DNA of 64,000 bases from UBA10649 sp963749905 (GTDB taxonomy: Bacteria; Actinomycetota; Actinomycetes; S36-B12): assembly GCA_963749905.1 (NCBI GenBank), contig CAVVOF010000002.1:1-64000 (forward strand), in the 5' to 3' direction. The first letter of the stretch is position 1, and every line of letters starts with the position of its first letter. The translations under genes were made by a program, and so were the position numbers. Below are positions 48,492 through 55,244 of this stretch, one piece after another. The notes beneath the pieces were generated by a model. It was not told the origin of the DNA and made no database searches. It saw only the letters and a list, made by a program, of their open reading frames with translations.

Positions 48492-48577
48492 GTCCGGGTG
48501 GCGGAATTGGCAGACGCGCTAGCTTGAGGTGCTAGTTCCCTTTACGGGGAATGGGGGTTCAAGTCCCCCCTCGGACA
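48492..48577 (+). tRNA. tRNA-Leu(GAG)
   Basis: An 86-base class II tRNA. The acceptor arms GTCCGGG (5') and CTCGGAC (3') pair with one G-T, and the discriminator is A. The D arm contains GCGGAATTGGCAGACGC. The anticodon stem CTAGC/GCTAG closes the loop TTGAGGT, giving anticodon GAG, which reads CTC/CTT codons. A long variable arm (GTTCCCTTTACGGGGAAT) and the T arm GGGGG-TTCAAGT-CCCCC follow. CCA is not encoded. A dead tyrosine integrase begins 62 bases beyond the 3' end, so this tRNA is the likely insertion target. Confidence 0.97.
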
Positions 48578-48581
48578 CGTA

Positions 48582-48625
48582 GAAGGGCCCCCTGACCAGC
48601 GGAAACGTTGGACAGGGGGCCCTTC
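48582..48625 (+). terminator. Hairpin with perfect 13-bp stem after tRNA-Leu
   Basis: GAAGGGCCCCCTG (48582-48594) pairs perfectly with CAGGGGGCCCTTC (48613-48625) around an 18-base loop that can pair further (CCA/TGG). It ends both the tRNA transcript and, from the other side, the integrase remnant. No long T run follows. Confidence 0.7.
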
Positions 48626-48638
48626 ATCTCCCGCCCAT

Positions 48639-48988
48639 CTACCGGACCGTGTTCTGCGCGGGCTTCCGTCGAGGTCGGATGAGGCTGGCGACGCGAGCAG
48701 CAGCGTCGTCATGCCGTGTCGGCGCGACATGCGAGTAGACGCCGAGCGTGATGCTGACGTTCGCGTGTCCGAGCCGTTCCTGCACGACTTTTGGGTGGAT
48801 GCCGTCGGTCAGTGCGATGGTCGGCTAGGTGTGCCGCAGCCCGTGCAAGGTGATGACGGGGAGCCCAAGTCGGCGCGCCTCGGCTGCGAACGCCTTCGTA
48901 ACGCTCTCCGGGTGCAGGGGCCCACCGTCGGCCCCGGTGTAGATGAGGTCATGGTCCCGCCAGGCGGGGCCGATGAGCAGTCAACGCG
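48639..48988 (-). pseudogene. Tyrosine integrase remnant, C-terminal catalytic part
   Basis: On the reverse strand the sequence reads DLIYTGADGGPLHPESVTKAF, AEARRLGLPVITLHGLRHT, then an in-frame TAG (48825-48827), then PTIALTDGIHPKVVQERLGHANVSITLGVYSHVAP and ends at 48639. HGLRHT is the box II His-x-x-Arg, LGHAN the second His, and the Tyr in YSHV the nucleophile. The N-terminal half is missing: homology starts abruptly at about 48988 inside the end of the MarR gene. With a nonsense codon and no N-terminus it cannot be active. It marks an old integrated element at tRNA-Leu. Confidence 0.88.
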
Positions 48989-49785
48989 AGTGCAGACGCA
49001 ACACGGTCGGCGTGGCGGGCGAACACGTCGAGCTGGAGGTTCGCGGCTTCCTCGCCACGCTCAGTCAGGCGCACGACCACGGCCCGACGATCGGCGGGGT
49101 CGTCGTGGTCGCGAGTGAGGAGCCCCGCCTCCGACATGCGGTCCAGCAGCAGGGTGACCTGGTTGGCCGCCAGCCCGAACTCGTGCACCAAGTCCCGTGG
49201 CCGCACTTCGCCGCGATCCAGCAGCAGCGTCAGGGTGAACCGTTCGGTCTCATGGGTGACGCCGTAGGGCCTCAGGGCCGCCGTGGCTTCGTCGGCGTAG
49301 GCCTGTCCCACTCGGGCCATTCCGCTGATGGCCTCCATGACGCCTGAAGGCCGCGGGGCCTGCTCGACGGTCATGTCCAGCAGGTCGAGGATCTCCTTGA
49401 CGATGGGAGCGCCTTCGCTCAGGTATTCGGCCAGTGATCGCTGGAAGTTCCGGATCCGCGTACGCCCCTTGCGCGTCACGCGCACCATCGACGACCGGCC
49501 GTCGGCAGGCGACGGCCGACGGGTGATGAGCCCGTCCTCTTCAAAGCGCCGCAGCGACCGGGAGATGCTGGCCGCGTCCCGGCTGGTGGCCGCACTCAGC
49601 CACCCGGGCGTGGCGTCGGGGTGGCTGTCGATGGCCAGCAGCAGTTCGACGTCTCGGTTGTTGGCGCGTGGGCCGCTGAGCGTCTCTATTGCGACGCGGG
49701 TCAGCCCGACGCTGTAGCGCTCGCCGAGGACCAGAGCGCGCAGCAGGGCTGCGCGGTCGTGCGGCCAGCCGGCCGGGGCATCCAC
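48949..49785 (-). CDS. Tandem MarR-type regulator (two winged-helix domains in one chain)
   Basis: From GTG 49785 the protein is 278 residues with two MarR modules. The first carries LLLAIDSHPDATPGWLSAATSRDAASISRSLRRFEEDGLITRRPSPADGRSSMVRVTRKG, the second FTLTLLLDRGEVRPRDLVHEFGLAANQVTLLLDRMSEAGLLTRDHDDPADRRAVVVRLTERG. Each has a recognition helix and a wing with the DxR motif. MarR proteins normally dimerise; here both domains are in one chain. The last ten or so residues (TAHRPRLAGP) come from integrase sequence, so the natural C-terminus was lost by a junction. An inverted repeat directly upstream is the probable operator. Confidence 0.82.
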   Translation of the reverse strand: MDAPAGWPHDRAALLRALVLGERYSVGLTRVAIETLSGPRANNRDVELLLAIDSHPDATPGWLSAATSRDAASISRSLRRFEEDGLITRRPSPADGRSSMVRVTRKGRTRIRNFQRSLAEYLSEGAPIVKEILDLLDMTVEQAPRPSGVMEAISGMARVGQAYADEATAALRPYGVTHETERFTLTLLLDRGEVRPRDLVHEFGLAANQVTLLLDRMSEAGLLTRDHDDPADRRAVVVRLTERGEEAANLQLDVFARHADRVASALALTAHRPRLAGP

Positions 49786-49793
49786 GCTTGACA

Positions 49794-49819
49794 CAATAGT
49801 TGACGACGAAGAACTATTG
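49794..49819. promoter_or_regulatory. Inverted-repeat operator candidate between MarR and secreted-protein genes
   Basis: CAATAGTT (49794-49801), ten bases, then AACTATTG (49812-49819) is a perfect 8-bp inverted repeat. It is strikingly AT-rich for this genome and lies nine bases from the MarR start codon. TTGACA (49788-49793) abuts it and could be a -35 for the rightward gene. Binding by the MarR protein would repress itself and its neighbour. Confidence 0.62.
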
Positions 49820-49883
49820 ACGGATTCAAAGAATAAGCTCACCGTGCTTCGCGGTGTCGGAGCCGGTCCACAGGGAGAGACGG

Positions 49884-50468
49884 ATGCACAGACTGCTGGT
49901 GATGGGCGCTGCACTCATCGCGACTCTGGGAGCAGGCGTCATCTCGGCCCCCGCAGCCCAGGCGACCACTGCACCGACCGGTACCTCCATAGTGTTCTTC
50001 CCGACCAATGCCGGGACATGCGGCGCCGCTTATGACACACTACCTGGGGAACCCGGGGTCGAGTATCAGGGTGGTGGACTTTTGCAGCGGCTCTGGTCAG
50101 CGTGAGCGGCCCCCTGACGCGTGACCCAAACCGGCTCGGGCACGATCGCCCAGCCACTTCACCACCTACGCCGTCACCCTGGGTGCCGAGGGATCGGGAA
50201 CCGTGTCCAGCCGTCGGCGGCTCGGTCACCGTCACGATCACGTCGGAACCCCTCCCCCGCCGGTCGTTCACGATGAGATCCAGCAGGTCGGGGTACCGGC
50301 GTCAGGGTCCTGCGACGTGTCGACCCGCACGTGGGCCACTACCCGGGCGCCCCGTTCGGCGGGTGGAGCAAGTCCTGGGCGGAGTGGATCAACGACGGGA
50401 AGGGCGGGGCGGTCTGCACCCGCGAGCTCGAGGAACGCTCGGACGGCACGATCATCCTCGTCGGCTAG
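49884..50468 (+). pseudogene. Small secreted protein, frame broken
   Basis: A Shine-Dalgarno (AGGGAGAGA) and ATG lead a good signal peptide, MHRLLVMGAALIATLGAG with APAAQA, then TTAPTGTSIVFFPTNAGTCGAAYDTLPGEPGVEYQ. After this the frame is lost. Coding-like pieces follow in other frames: TTYAVTLGAEGSGTV near 50160-50205, GGSVTVTITSEP near 50216, and a convincing end, GHYPGAPFGGWSKSWAEWINDGK with ELEERSDGTIILVG, stopping at 50468. So a secreted protein of about 190 residues is broken at least twice. I recognise no family. Confidence 0.5.
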
Positions 50469-50477
50469 CCTGCGGCC

Positions 50478-51272
50478 GTGCGATTGATCGCAGCGGCCGT
50501 CTTGGTCGGAGCCTTGGCCTTGGCCGGGTGCTCGGGGTCGTCCCGTGGAGATTCCGTCGACGCCCGACCCTCCTCGAGCAGCGCGACGGCCGCGCCGGCG
50601 CCCGCTCCCTCCTTGGGCGCTGTGCAGGGCGCCACTGCCCGCGGGCAGGCGGCCGCGAACCGGGCCAAGGCCGCACAGTGGCGGGCGTTCGACGATCGCG
50701 CGTACGGCTGGGAGCTGTGCCCCGAACCGATCAAGGTCATCCCCTGGTTCAGCCCCGACTCCGATGTCTTCGTCGGGACACCGGAGCGCATCGCCAAGGT
50801 CAACGAGAAACTCGGCGAGGCGCTTCACACCGCGCTGGAAATGTGGTCGAAAGCGTCGGGGCTGACCTTCGAGCCCGCGCCGATGGTCGACATGCGCATC
50901 GACCCCGACACCGGCCTCGCGCTGCCCGCCGACGGCTCCTACATCCCCCGCAGCATCATCGTGGCCCTCATCAGCGAGAAGGAAGCCGCCCTGATCAACG
51001 GAAAGACGGTCGGCCTGGCCAGCCAGCTCCACGAACAGGCCGACAACGGCCTGATCGACTCGGCGACCGCCGCGTACGACGCCGACTACCTGCGCACGGC
51101 GAGCACCGCCGAACTGGTCAACCTGTTCGCCCACGAGATCGGCCACGCGCTCGGCCTCGGCCACAGCCCGGGCAAGGGCAACATCATGGACGCCATCGTC
51201 TCCGACCAGACCCGCCTCGGCCCGGGCGATGTGGCCGGCATCAAGGCGCTGACCCGACCCTGCAGCCGCTGA
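50478..51272 (+). CDS. Matrixin-like zinc metallopeptidase lipoprotein
   Basis: The 264-residue protein has a lipoprotein signal ending LALAGC (Cys18), a Ser/Ala/Pro-rich linker to about residue 60, then a domain ending in HEIGHALGLGHS (219-229), the HExxHxxGxxH zinc site of metzincins, with Met-turn candidate NIMDAIVS. The order fits the matrixin/M10 group. It should be anchored on the outer membrane face. Two Cys (near 80 and at the C-terminus) may pair. It follows the broken secreted protein by nine bases, so the two were probably one unit. A strong hairpin follows. Confidence 0.82.
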   Translation: MRLIAAAVLVGALALAGCSGSSRGDSVDARPSSSSATAAPAPAPSLGAVQGATARGQAAANRAKAAQWRAFDDRAYGWELCPEPIKVIPWFSPDSDVFVGTPERIAKVNEKLGEALHTALEMWSKASGLTFEPAPMVDMRIDPDTGLALPADGSYIPRSIIVALISEKEAALINGKTVGLASQLHEQADNGLIDSATAAYDADYLRTASTAELVNLFAHEIGHALGLGHSPGKGNIMDAIVSDQTRLGPGDVAGIKALTRPCSR

Positions 51273-51282
51273 CGCCGAAGAT

Positions 51283-51314
51283 GCCTCGGTGCGCAGTAGC
51301 GCACGCGCCGAGGC
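51283..51314 (+). terminator. Terminator hairpin after the metallopeptidase gene
   Basis: GCCTCGGTGCG (51283-51293) pairs with CGCGCCGAGGC (51304-51314), 11 pairs including one T-G, around a ten-base loop. No T run follows. Confidence 0.65.
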
Positions 51315-51393
51315 ACACTCACGCCCCTTGTCGAAGAAGACAGATGAGTCCTGATGGCCACCGATCGTCCGTTTGGTGTCACGCTCGTCGGAG

Positions 51394-52383
51394 TGAATCG
51401 CCCCGGGTTCAGTGGTGGGCGAGTTCTCACGGCAGCGACTGCTGCTGGGAGTTGATCTGACGGTAGTGCGTGTCCTCGAACTCCAGTGGTGACACGTAGC
51501 CGGTCGAGGAGTGGAGTCGGCTGGTGTTGGACCAGTGGACCCAGGACAGGGTCGCCAGTTCGAGGTCGTCGACGGTGCGGAACGGTCCGTCGTGCTTGAC
51601 GCACTGGTTCTTGTAGAGCCCGATGACGGACTCGGCCAGGGCGTTATCGAAGCTGTCGCCCACGGTCCCGATCGAGGCCACCGCGCCGGCCGCGGCCAGC
51701 CGCTCGGTGTAGCGGAACGCGACGTATTGACTGCCCGCGTCGCTGTGTTGGACCAGGCCGTCGAGTCGCCCGTCGGCGTCGGTGCGTCCCTCCCGTGCCC
51801 GGGTCCATAGCGCCATCTCGAGGGCGTCCAGAGGCAGCTCGGTCGGCATCCGCGACGCGGTGCGCCAGCCCACGATCCGCCGGGAGCACACATCGGTGAC
51901 GAACGCCGTGAACGCCATCCCCGCCCACGTCGGCACGTAGGTGAAGTCCTGGACCCAGAGGCTGTTCGGGGCCTCGGCCGTGAAGTCGCGCTCGGCCAGG
52001 TCCGGTGGCCGCTGCGCGGACGCGTCCGCCACCGTCGTGCGGACCCTTTTTGGGGCCCGGCGCATGCCCTGCAGGCCCATGTCCCGCATCAGCCGTTCCA
52101 CGGTGCAGCGCGCGACGGGGCCGAACCGGGCATCGATGGTGGCGTCGCGCGTGAGTAGATGCCAGACCTTCCGCGCCCCCGCCAGTCCCCGGCCGAGGTC
52201 ACGATCGTGGAACACCCGCCACATCTCCTCACCCAGCCCGGCATCGCGCACGGCCCGCGCCGACGGGGCGCGGGTCTTCGCGGCGTAGTAGATGCTCGGG
52301 GCGATCCCCACGCCCTGCTCACGCAGGACCTGGCAGATCGGCTCAGCCCGGTACCTGACCTCCGGATTGTGCAGGCGCTCCAC
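51394..52383 (-). mobile_element. IS3-family element, truncated at its 5' side
   Basis: One end, TGAATCGCCCCGGGTTCAGTGG from 51394, resembles terminal repeats of actinobacterial IS3 elements. The matching inverted end is not found beyond the transposase start, and no orfA is present. So only the orfB half remains and the element cannot move by itself. Confidence 0.65.
51427..52383 (-). CDS. IS3-family transposase OrfB
   Basis: The 318 residues include the HTH_21 region (RAEPICQVLREQGVGIAPSIYYA), VERLMRDMGLQGMRRA and an rve integrase core with the DDE residues: Asp in LWVQDFTYVPT, Asp in LVQHSDAGSQYVA and Glu in FDNALAESVIGLYKNQ. The end, HWSNTSRLHSSTGYVSPLEFEDTHY, is typical. In intact IS3 elements OrfB is made by -1 frameshifting from OrfA; here OrfA is missing, so expression is doubtful. 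The first codons are of uncertain origin. Confidence 0.85.
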   Translation of the reverse strand: MERLHNPEVRYRAEPICQVLREQGVGIAPSIYYAAKTRAPSARAVRDAGLGEEMWRVFHDRDLGRGLAGARKVWHLLTRDATIDARFGPVARCTVERLMRDMGLQGMRRAPKRVRTTVADASAQRPPDLAERDFTAEAPNSLWVQDFTYVPTWAGMAFTAFVTDVCSRRIVGWRTASRMPTELPLDALEMALWTRAREGRTDADGRLDGLVQHSDAGSQYVAFRYTERLAAAGAVASIGTVGDSFDNALAESVIGLYKNQCVKHDGPFRTVDDLELATLSWVHWSNTSRLHSSTGYVSPLEFEDTHYRQINSQQQSLP

Positions 52384-52501
52384 AGCGCGTCGCGGGGCAT
52401 CGACGGTCGCTCGGGCTACTCTGCGGTCAAGTAGTCAAGACGCCGCGGCGTTTCGGGAACGTGCGTCGCTGTCGGCCCGTCGACGTGGACGGTGGTGTGC
52501 G
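52384..52501. other. Junction between truncated IS3 element and GGDEF gene
   Basis: No orfA and no terminal repeat is seen. TACTCT near 52419-52424 is a possible -10 for the cyclase. Otherwise nothing is recognisable. Confidence 0.35.
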
Positions 52502-53449
52502 GTGGGGTCGGTGTTCTCGATTCGGGGCTCCGCGCTGAACCCGCTGGCCAAGTACTGGGTACTCGCTGCCTTGACCGCGCTCGGTGCGGTGCAGTGTGCT
52601 GCCTTCGCGATCTGGCCCCCAAGCGAGGCTGTCTCGCGCACCGCGATGATCGGCTCGGCGGTGGCGCTGGCAATTGCCGCGCTCCTGGTGTGGTTCGTGC
52701 TGCCGCGACTGGGTCGCTGGGTGATCGACGTGTGGGTCGTGATCCTGTCTGCGGGGATCTGCGCCGGTGCGTACTTCGGGGCGTCAGCGTCGGGCCAGCT
52801 CGCGGCCGCGATGGCCCTGTGCCTGCTGGCGACCTACTGTGCCTACTTCCTGCCGCTCGGAGAGATGGTGCTGCTCGTCGCTCTGATCGTCGTCTTGTTC
52901 GTGGCGGTGTCCCTGGCCTCCCCGCAACTTGACTCTCCGCTGTACATCGTCATCGTCGTGGTCACGCTGATCTCACTGGTCTGGATGGTCTCCCTCCTCG
53001 CGTCGCTGCTGGCGGCCGCCGCCGTCCGCGACCCCCTGACCGGCGTCCTCAACCGGCGCGGGCTGGCCGAGGCGGCCGACCTCGTCCATGCCGTCGTCCA
53101 GCGGGCGGAACGGCGCACCAGCGTGGTGGCCATCGACCTGAACGACTTCAAGGGCTACAACGACCGGCACGGCCACCTCGCCGGGGACCGTCTCCTCATC
53201 GACCTCGCCGCCGCATGGCTCGGCGTCCTGCGGTCCGCCGACATCCTCGCCCGCACCGGAGGCGACGAGTTCGTCCTCGTCCTCGCGGACACCGACGCTG
53301 CTGCCGCACACAACCTGCTCGCCCGCCTGCACGAGGCACACCCCGCACGATGGTCCTCCGGCGTCGTCGAATGGCCCGTGGGCGCCTCCTTCACCGACAC
53401 CCTCGACAGGGCCGACCAGGCCCTCTACCTCGCCAAGTCGCGGAAGTAG
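52502..53449 (+). CDS. Membrane-anchored diguanylate cyclase (GGDEF)
   Basis: Five to six hydrophobic segments (about residues 15-175) precede a cytoplasmic GGDEF domain: RDPLTGVLNRRGLAEAADL, VVAIDLNDFKGYNDRHGHLAGDRLLIDLAAAW and RTGGDEFVLVLADTD. The intact signature and the metal Asp in AIDLNDFK suggest it makes cyclic di-GMP. No inhibitory RxxD is seen five residues ahead of the signature (LRSADILARTGGDEF has RSAD about ten residues before). The GTG at 52502 is preferred (315 residues); GTG 52511 is possible, and the open frame further upstream has no conserved sequence. Confidence 0.85.
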   Translation: MGSVFSIRGSALNPLAKYWVLAALTALGAVQCAAFAIWPPSEAVSRTAMIGSAVALAIAALLVWFVLPRLGRWVIDVWVVILSAGICAGAYFGASASGQLAAAMALCLLATYCAYFLPLGEMVLLVALIVVLFVAVSLASPQLDSPLYIVIVVVTLISLVWMVSLLASLLAAAAVRDPLTGVLNRRGLAEAADLVHAVVQRAERRTSVVAIDLNDFKGYNDRHGHLAGDRLLIDLAAAWLGVLRSADILARTGGDEFVLVLADTDAAAAHNLLARLHEAHPARWSSGVVEWPVGASFTDTLDRADQALYLAKSRK

Positions 53450-53487
53450 CAGGTCGCACGAGTAGGAGGCCGCCGCCACGGATGGGA

Positions 53488-53865
53488 CTAGAAGTCCCGA
53501 TAGGCGACACGGGTAGCCGAGAAGAAGTCACGCGTGTAGGCCACGGCCCGGTCGACGGAGAAGGCCTTGCAGGTGTAGATGTCCGCGCTGAAGAACAGTC
53601 GCGGCTCGTCCCACGCGTAGAAGTGCGCACCGGACGTCTCCCAGTGGATCCACCCGGCCCAGCCGTACCGATCGGACCGGTGCGTGATGGGCGGCAGGAG
53701 GGTCACCATCTCCAGCACGGTGGACAGCTCGGTCAGGTAGTTGCGGATCTGCTCGTCGCTGATCGAAGCGGACGGAAGGCCTTCGATCACGAGTCGCTGC
53801 CGGTAGATGTCGGGCGCGAGGTCGTCCATCGCGCTTCTCGCGTCGTCCAACATGTAGGCGTTCAC
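53488..53865 (-). CDS. Divergent S-adenosylmethionine decarboxylase-like protein
   Basis: From GTG 53865, with AGGAGGGG upstream, the protein is 125 residues. RQRLVIEGLPSASISDEQIRNYLTELSTVLEM resembles the first half of the AdoMetDC fold, and GWAGWIHWETSGAHFYAWDEPRLFFSADIYTCKAFS the second half. In canonical SpeD the pattern is G-V-S-G..ESH..HTWPE..VD.FTCG. Here the ESH processing site reads ETSG, while the His-x-x-x-Trp and TCK Cys positions persist. Processing to a pyruvoyl enzyme is therefore doubtful. It faces the hydrogenase operon across a 209-base gap. The family assignment is from pattern only. Confidence 0.55.
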   Translation of the reverse strand: MNAYMLDDARSAMDDLAPDIYRQRLVIEGLPSASISDEQIRNYLTELSTVLEMVTLLPPITHRSDRYGWAGWIHWETSGAHFYAWDEPRLFFSADIYTCKAFSVDRAVAYTRDFFSATRVAYRDF

Positions 53866-54001
53866 AGGTGACCCCTCCTCCGCAACGGTCGACCGCCACA
53901 GCAGACGAACACGGCTGGACCGCTCCGTGACCACGGTACGGCCGCGAGGGGCTCGAAGCGCGGTCGAAGGCCGCCGGCGCGAGGAACAACGGCAGGCCTC
54001 T

Positions 54002-54021
54002 CGGGTGACGAACGGCCCTAG
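54002..54021 (+). promoter_or_regulatory. Weak DosR-box-like sequence upstream of the hydrogenase operon
   Basis: The 20-mer CGGGTGACGAACGGCCCTAG shares roughly twelve positions with the DosR consensus TTSGGGACTWWAGTCCCSAA, including a GAC and a CCC half-site core. Its centre lies about 43 bases before the transcription start predicted from the -10 at 54043. Confidence 0.25.
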
Positions 54022-54042
54022 GCGCGCCCGTCGCCTGCGACC

Positions 54043-54048
54043 TACGCT
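54043..54048 (+). promoter_or_regulatory. -10-like TACGCT of the hydrogenase operon
   Basis: TACGCT would start transcription near 54055, giving a leader of about 20 bases that contains the Shine-Dalgarno GGAGGAA (54064-54070). Confidence 0.4.
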
Positions 54049-54074
54049 GGCGAGGCCGTCGCCGGAGGAAGTCC

Positions 54075-55235
54075 ATGGAAACTGGTGCGATCCTGGATCT
54101 CGAGGGCCTGCAGGCGCTCGTCGACACCCTGAGTGGCCGCGGCTACCGGGTGATGGGGCCGACGCTTCGCGACGGAGCCCTTGTCATGGCGGAGATCTCG
54201 AGCCTCGACGACCTTCCCCAGGGGATCGGCGATGAGCAGGAGGCCGGTCGCTACCGGACGAACGACCGCCAGGACGATGCGTTGTTCGGGTTCGCCGCGA
54301 CAGCCGCATCGGCGAAGTCAGTCCTGTTCCCGGCCGACGAGCGGCTCTGGCGCGGCGTGCGCTCGGGCAGCGAGTTCGATGTGTCCCCTGCGGACTCGGA
54401 GGACGTTCCAGTCGCGCTTATCGGAATTCGTGGATGCGACCTCGCAGCGGTTCGCATCCACGACACCGTCCTGCTGGGCAGAACCGCGATCGATGTGCAC
54501 TACTCCGAAAGGCGTGAGCGCAGCTTCCTCGTCGCCGTGACATGCGCCTCGCCGGCCGGGACCTGCTTCTGCTCGTCGATGGGCACCGGTCCGCAGCCGG
54601 GCGAGGGCGCCGACCTCGTCCTCACCGAGCTGATCGACGAACGCGGCCACCGCTTCCTCGTCGACGCTGGGACGGCTGCGGGCGCGGAGGTCCTGGGCCT
54701 GCTGCCCACGCTGGCGGCGGGATCCGCCGACCGGGACGCCGCTGACGCCATCGTGGCCGCGGCCACGGCACGCATGGGTCGTGAGATGCGATCCGACGAC
54801 CTGACCGACCTGCTCCTCGCCAGTGCGGAGAGCCCGCGGTGGGACGACGTGGCCGAGCGCTGCCTGGCGTGCACCAACTGCACCATGGTCTGCCCCACTT
54901 GCTTCTGCACTTCGGTGGAGGACGTCAGCGACCTGTCCGGCGCCCTCGACGAGCGTCACCGGGTGTGGGATTCCTGCTTCTCTGCGGAGTACTCCCGGCT
55001 GCACGGGGGCGCCGTCCGCAACTCGACCGCCGCGCGGTACCGGCAGTGGCTCACCCACAAGCTGGGTACCTGGCCCCTGCAGTTCGGCATGTCGGGCTGC
55101 GTCGGGTGCGGGCGCTGCATCACCTGGTGCCCGGCGGCCATTGACATCACCCAGGAAGTGGCTGCTCTCCGCGAGGACGCGGATCGCCGCGAGCACGCAC
55201 GGGCAGCCGCCCCGACATCGACTGCGACTAGGTAG
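54075..55235 (+). CDS. hyhB: Group 3b [NiFe] hydrogenase beta subunit (HydB/HyhB)
   Basis: A 386-residue iron-sulfur subunit that relays electrons between the hydrogenase dimer and the flavoprotein. After an N-terminal domain (ALIGIRGCDLAAVRIHD, SFLVAVTCASPAGTCFCSSMGTGP), the C-terminal third has two 4Fe-4S ferredoxin motifs: CLACTNCTMVCPTCFC and CVGCGRCITWCP, with DSCFSAEYSRLHGG between. This is the order of archaeal sulfhydrogenase beta and bacterial group 3b proteins. It is the first gene of the operon; nine bases separate it from the next gene, which has its own GGTAGGAGG Shine-Dalgarno. Confidence 0.9.
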   Translation: METGAILDLEGLQALVDTLSGRGYRVMGPTLRDGALVMAEISSLDDLPQGIGDEQEAGRYRTNDRQDDALFGFAATAASAKSVLFPADERLWRGVRSGSEFDVSPADSEDVPVALIGIRGCDLAAVRIHDTVLLGRTAIDVHYSERRERSFLVAVTCASPAGTCFCSSMGTGPQPGEGADLVLTELIDERGHRFLVDAGTAAGAEVLGLLPTLAAGSADRDAADAIVAAATARMGREMRSDDLTDLLLASAESPRWDDVAERCLACTNCTMVCPTCFCTSVEDVSDLSGALDERHRVWDSCFSAEYSRLHGGAVRNSTAARYRQWLTHKLGTWPLQFGMSGCVGCGRCITWCPAAIDITQEVAALREDADRREHARAAAPTSTATR

Positions 55236-55244
55236 GAGGATCCC

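Larger units (their letters stand above)
53866..54074. other. Divergent intergenic region between AdoMetDC-like and hydrogenase genes
   Basis: These 209 bases hold no gene. They contain the Shine-Dalgarno of the left gene, GGTCGACC (a perfect 8-base palindrome, near 53886), the weak DosR-like 20-mer at 54002-54021 and the hydrogenase -10 at 54043-54048. I see no clear -10 for the leftward gene. Confidence 0.5.

Noticed and set aside
50268..51893. A 541-codon reverse frame across the metallopeptidase and IS
   Set aside because: Covers a gene with clear lipobox and HExxH motif and the IS transposase; the translation has no features.
53484..53498. GGGACT-AGA-AGTCCC, similar to a DosR box
   Set aside because: The spacer is three bases, not two, and the site lies over the stop codon of the AdoMetDC-like gene between convergent genes, with no promoter to serve.
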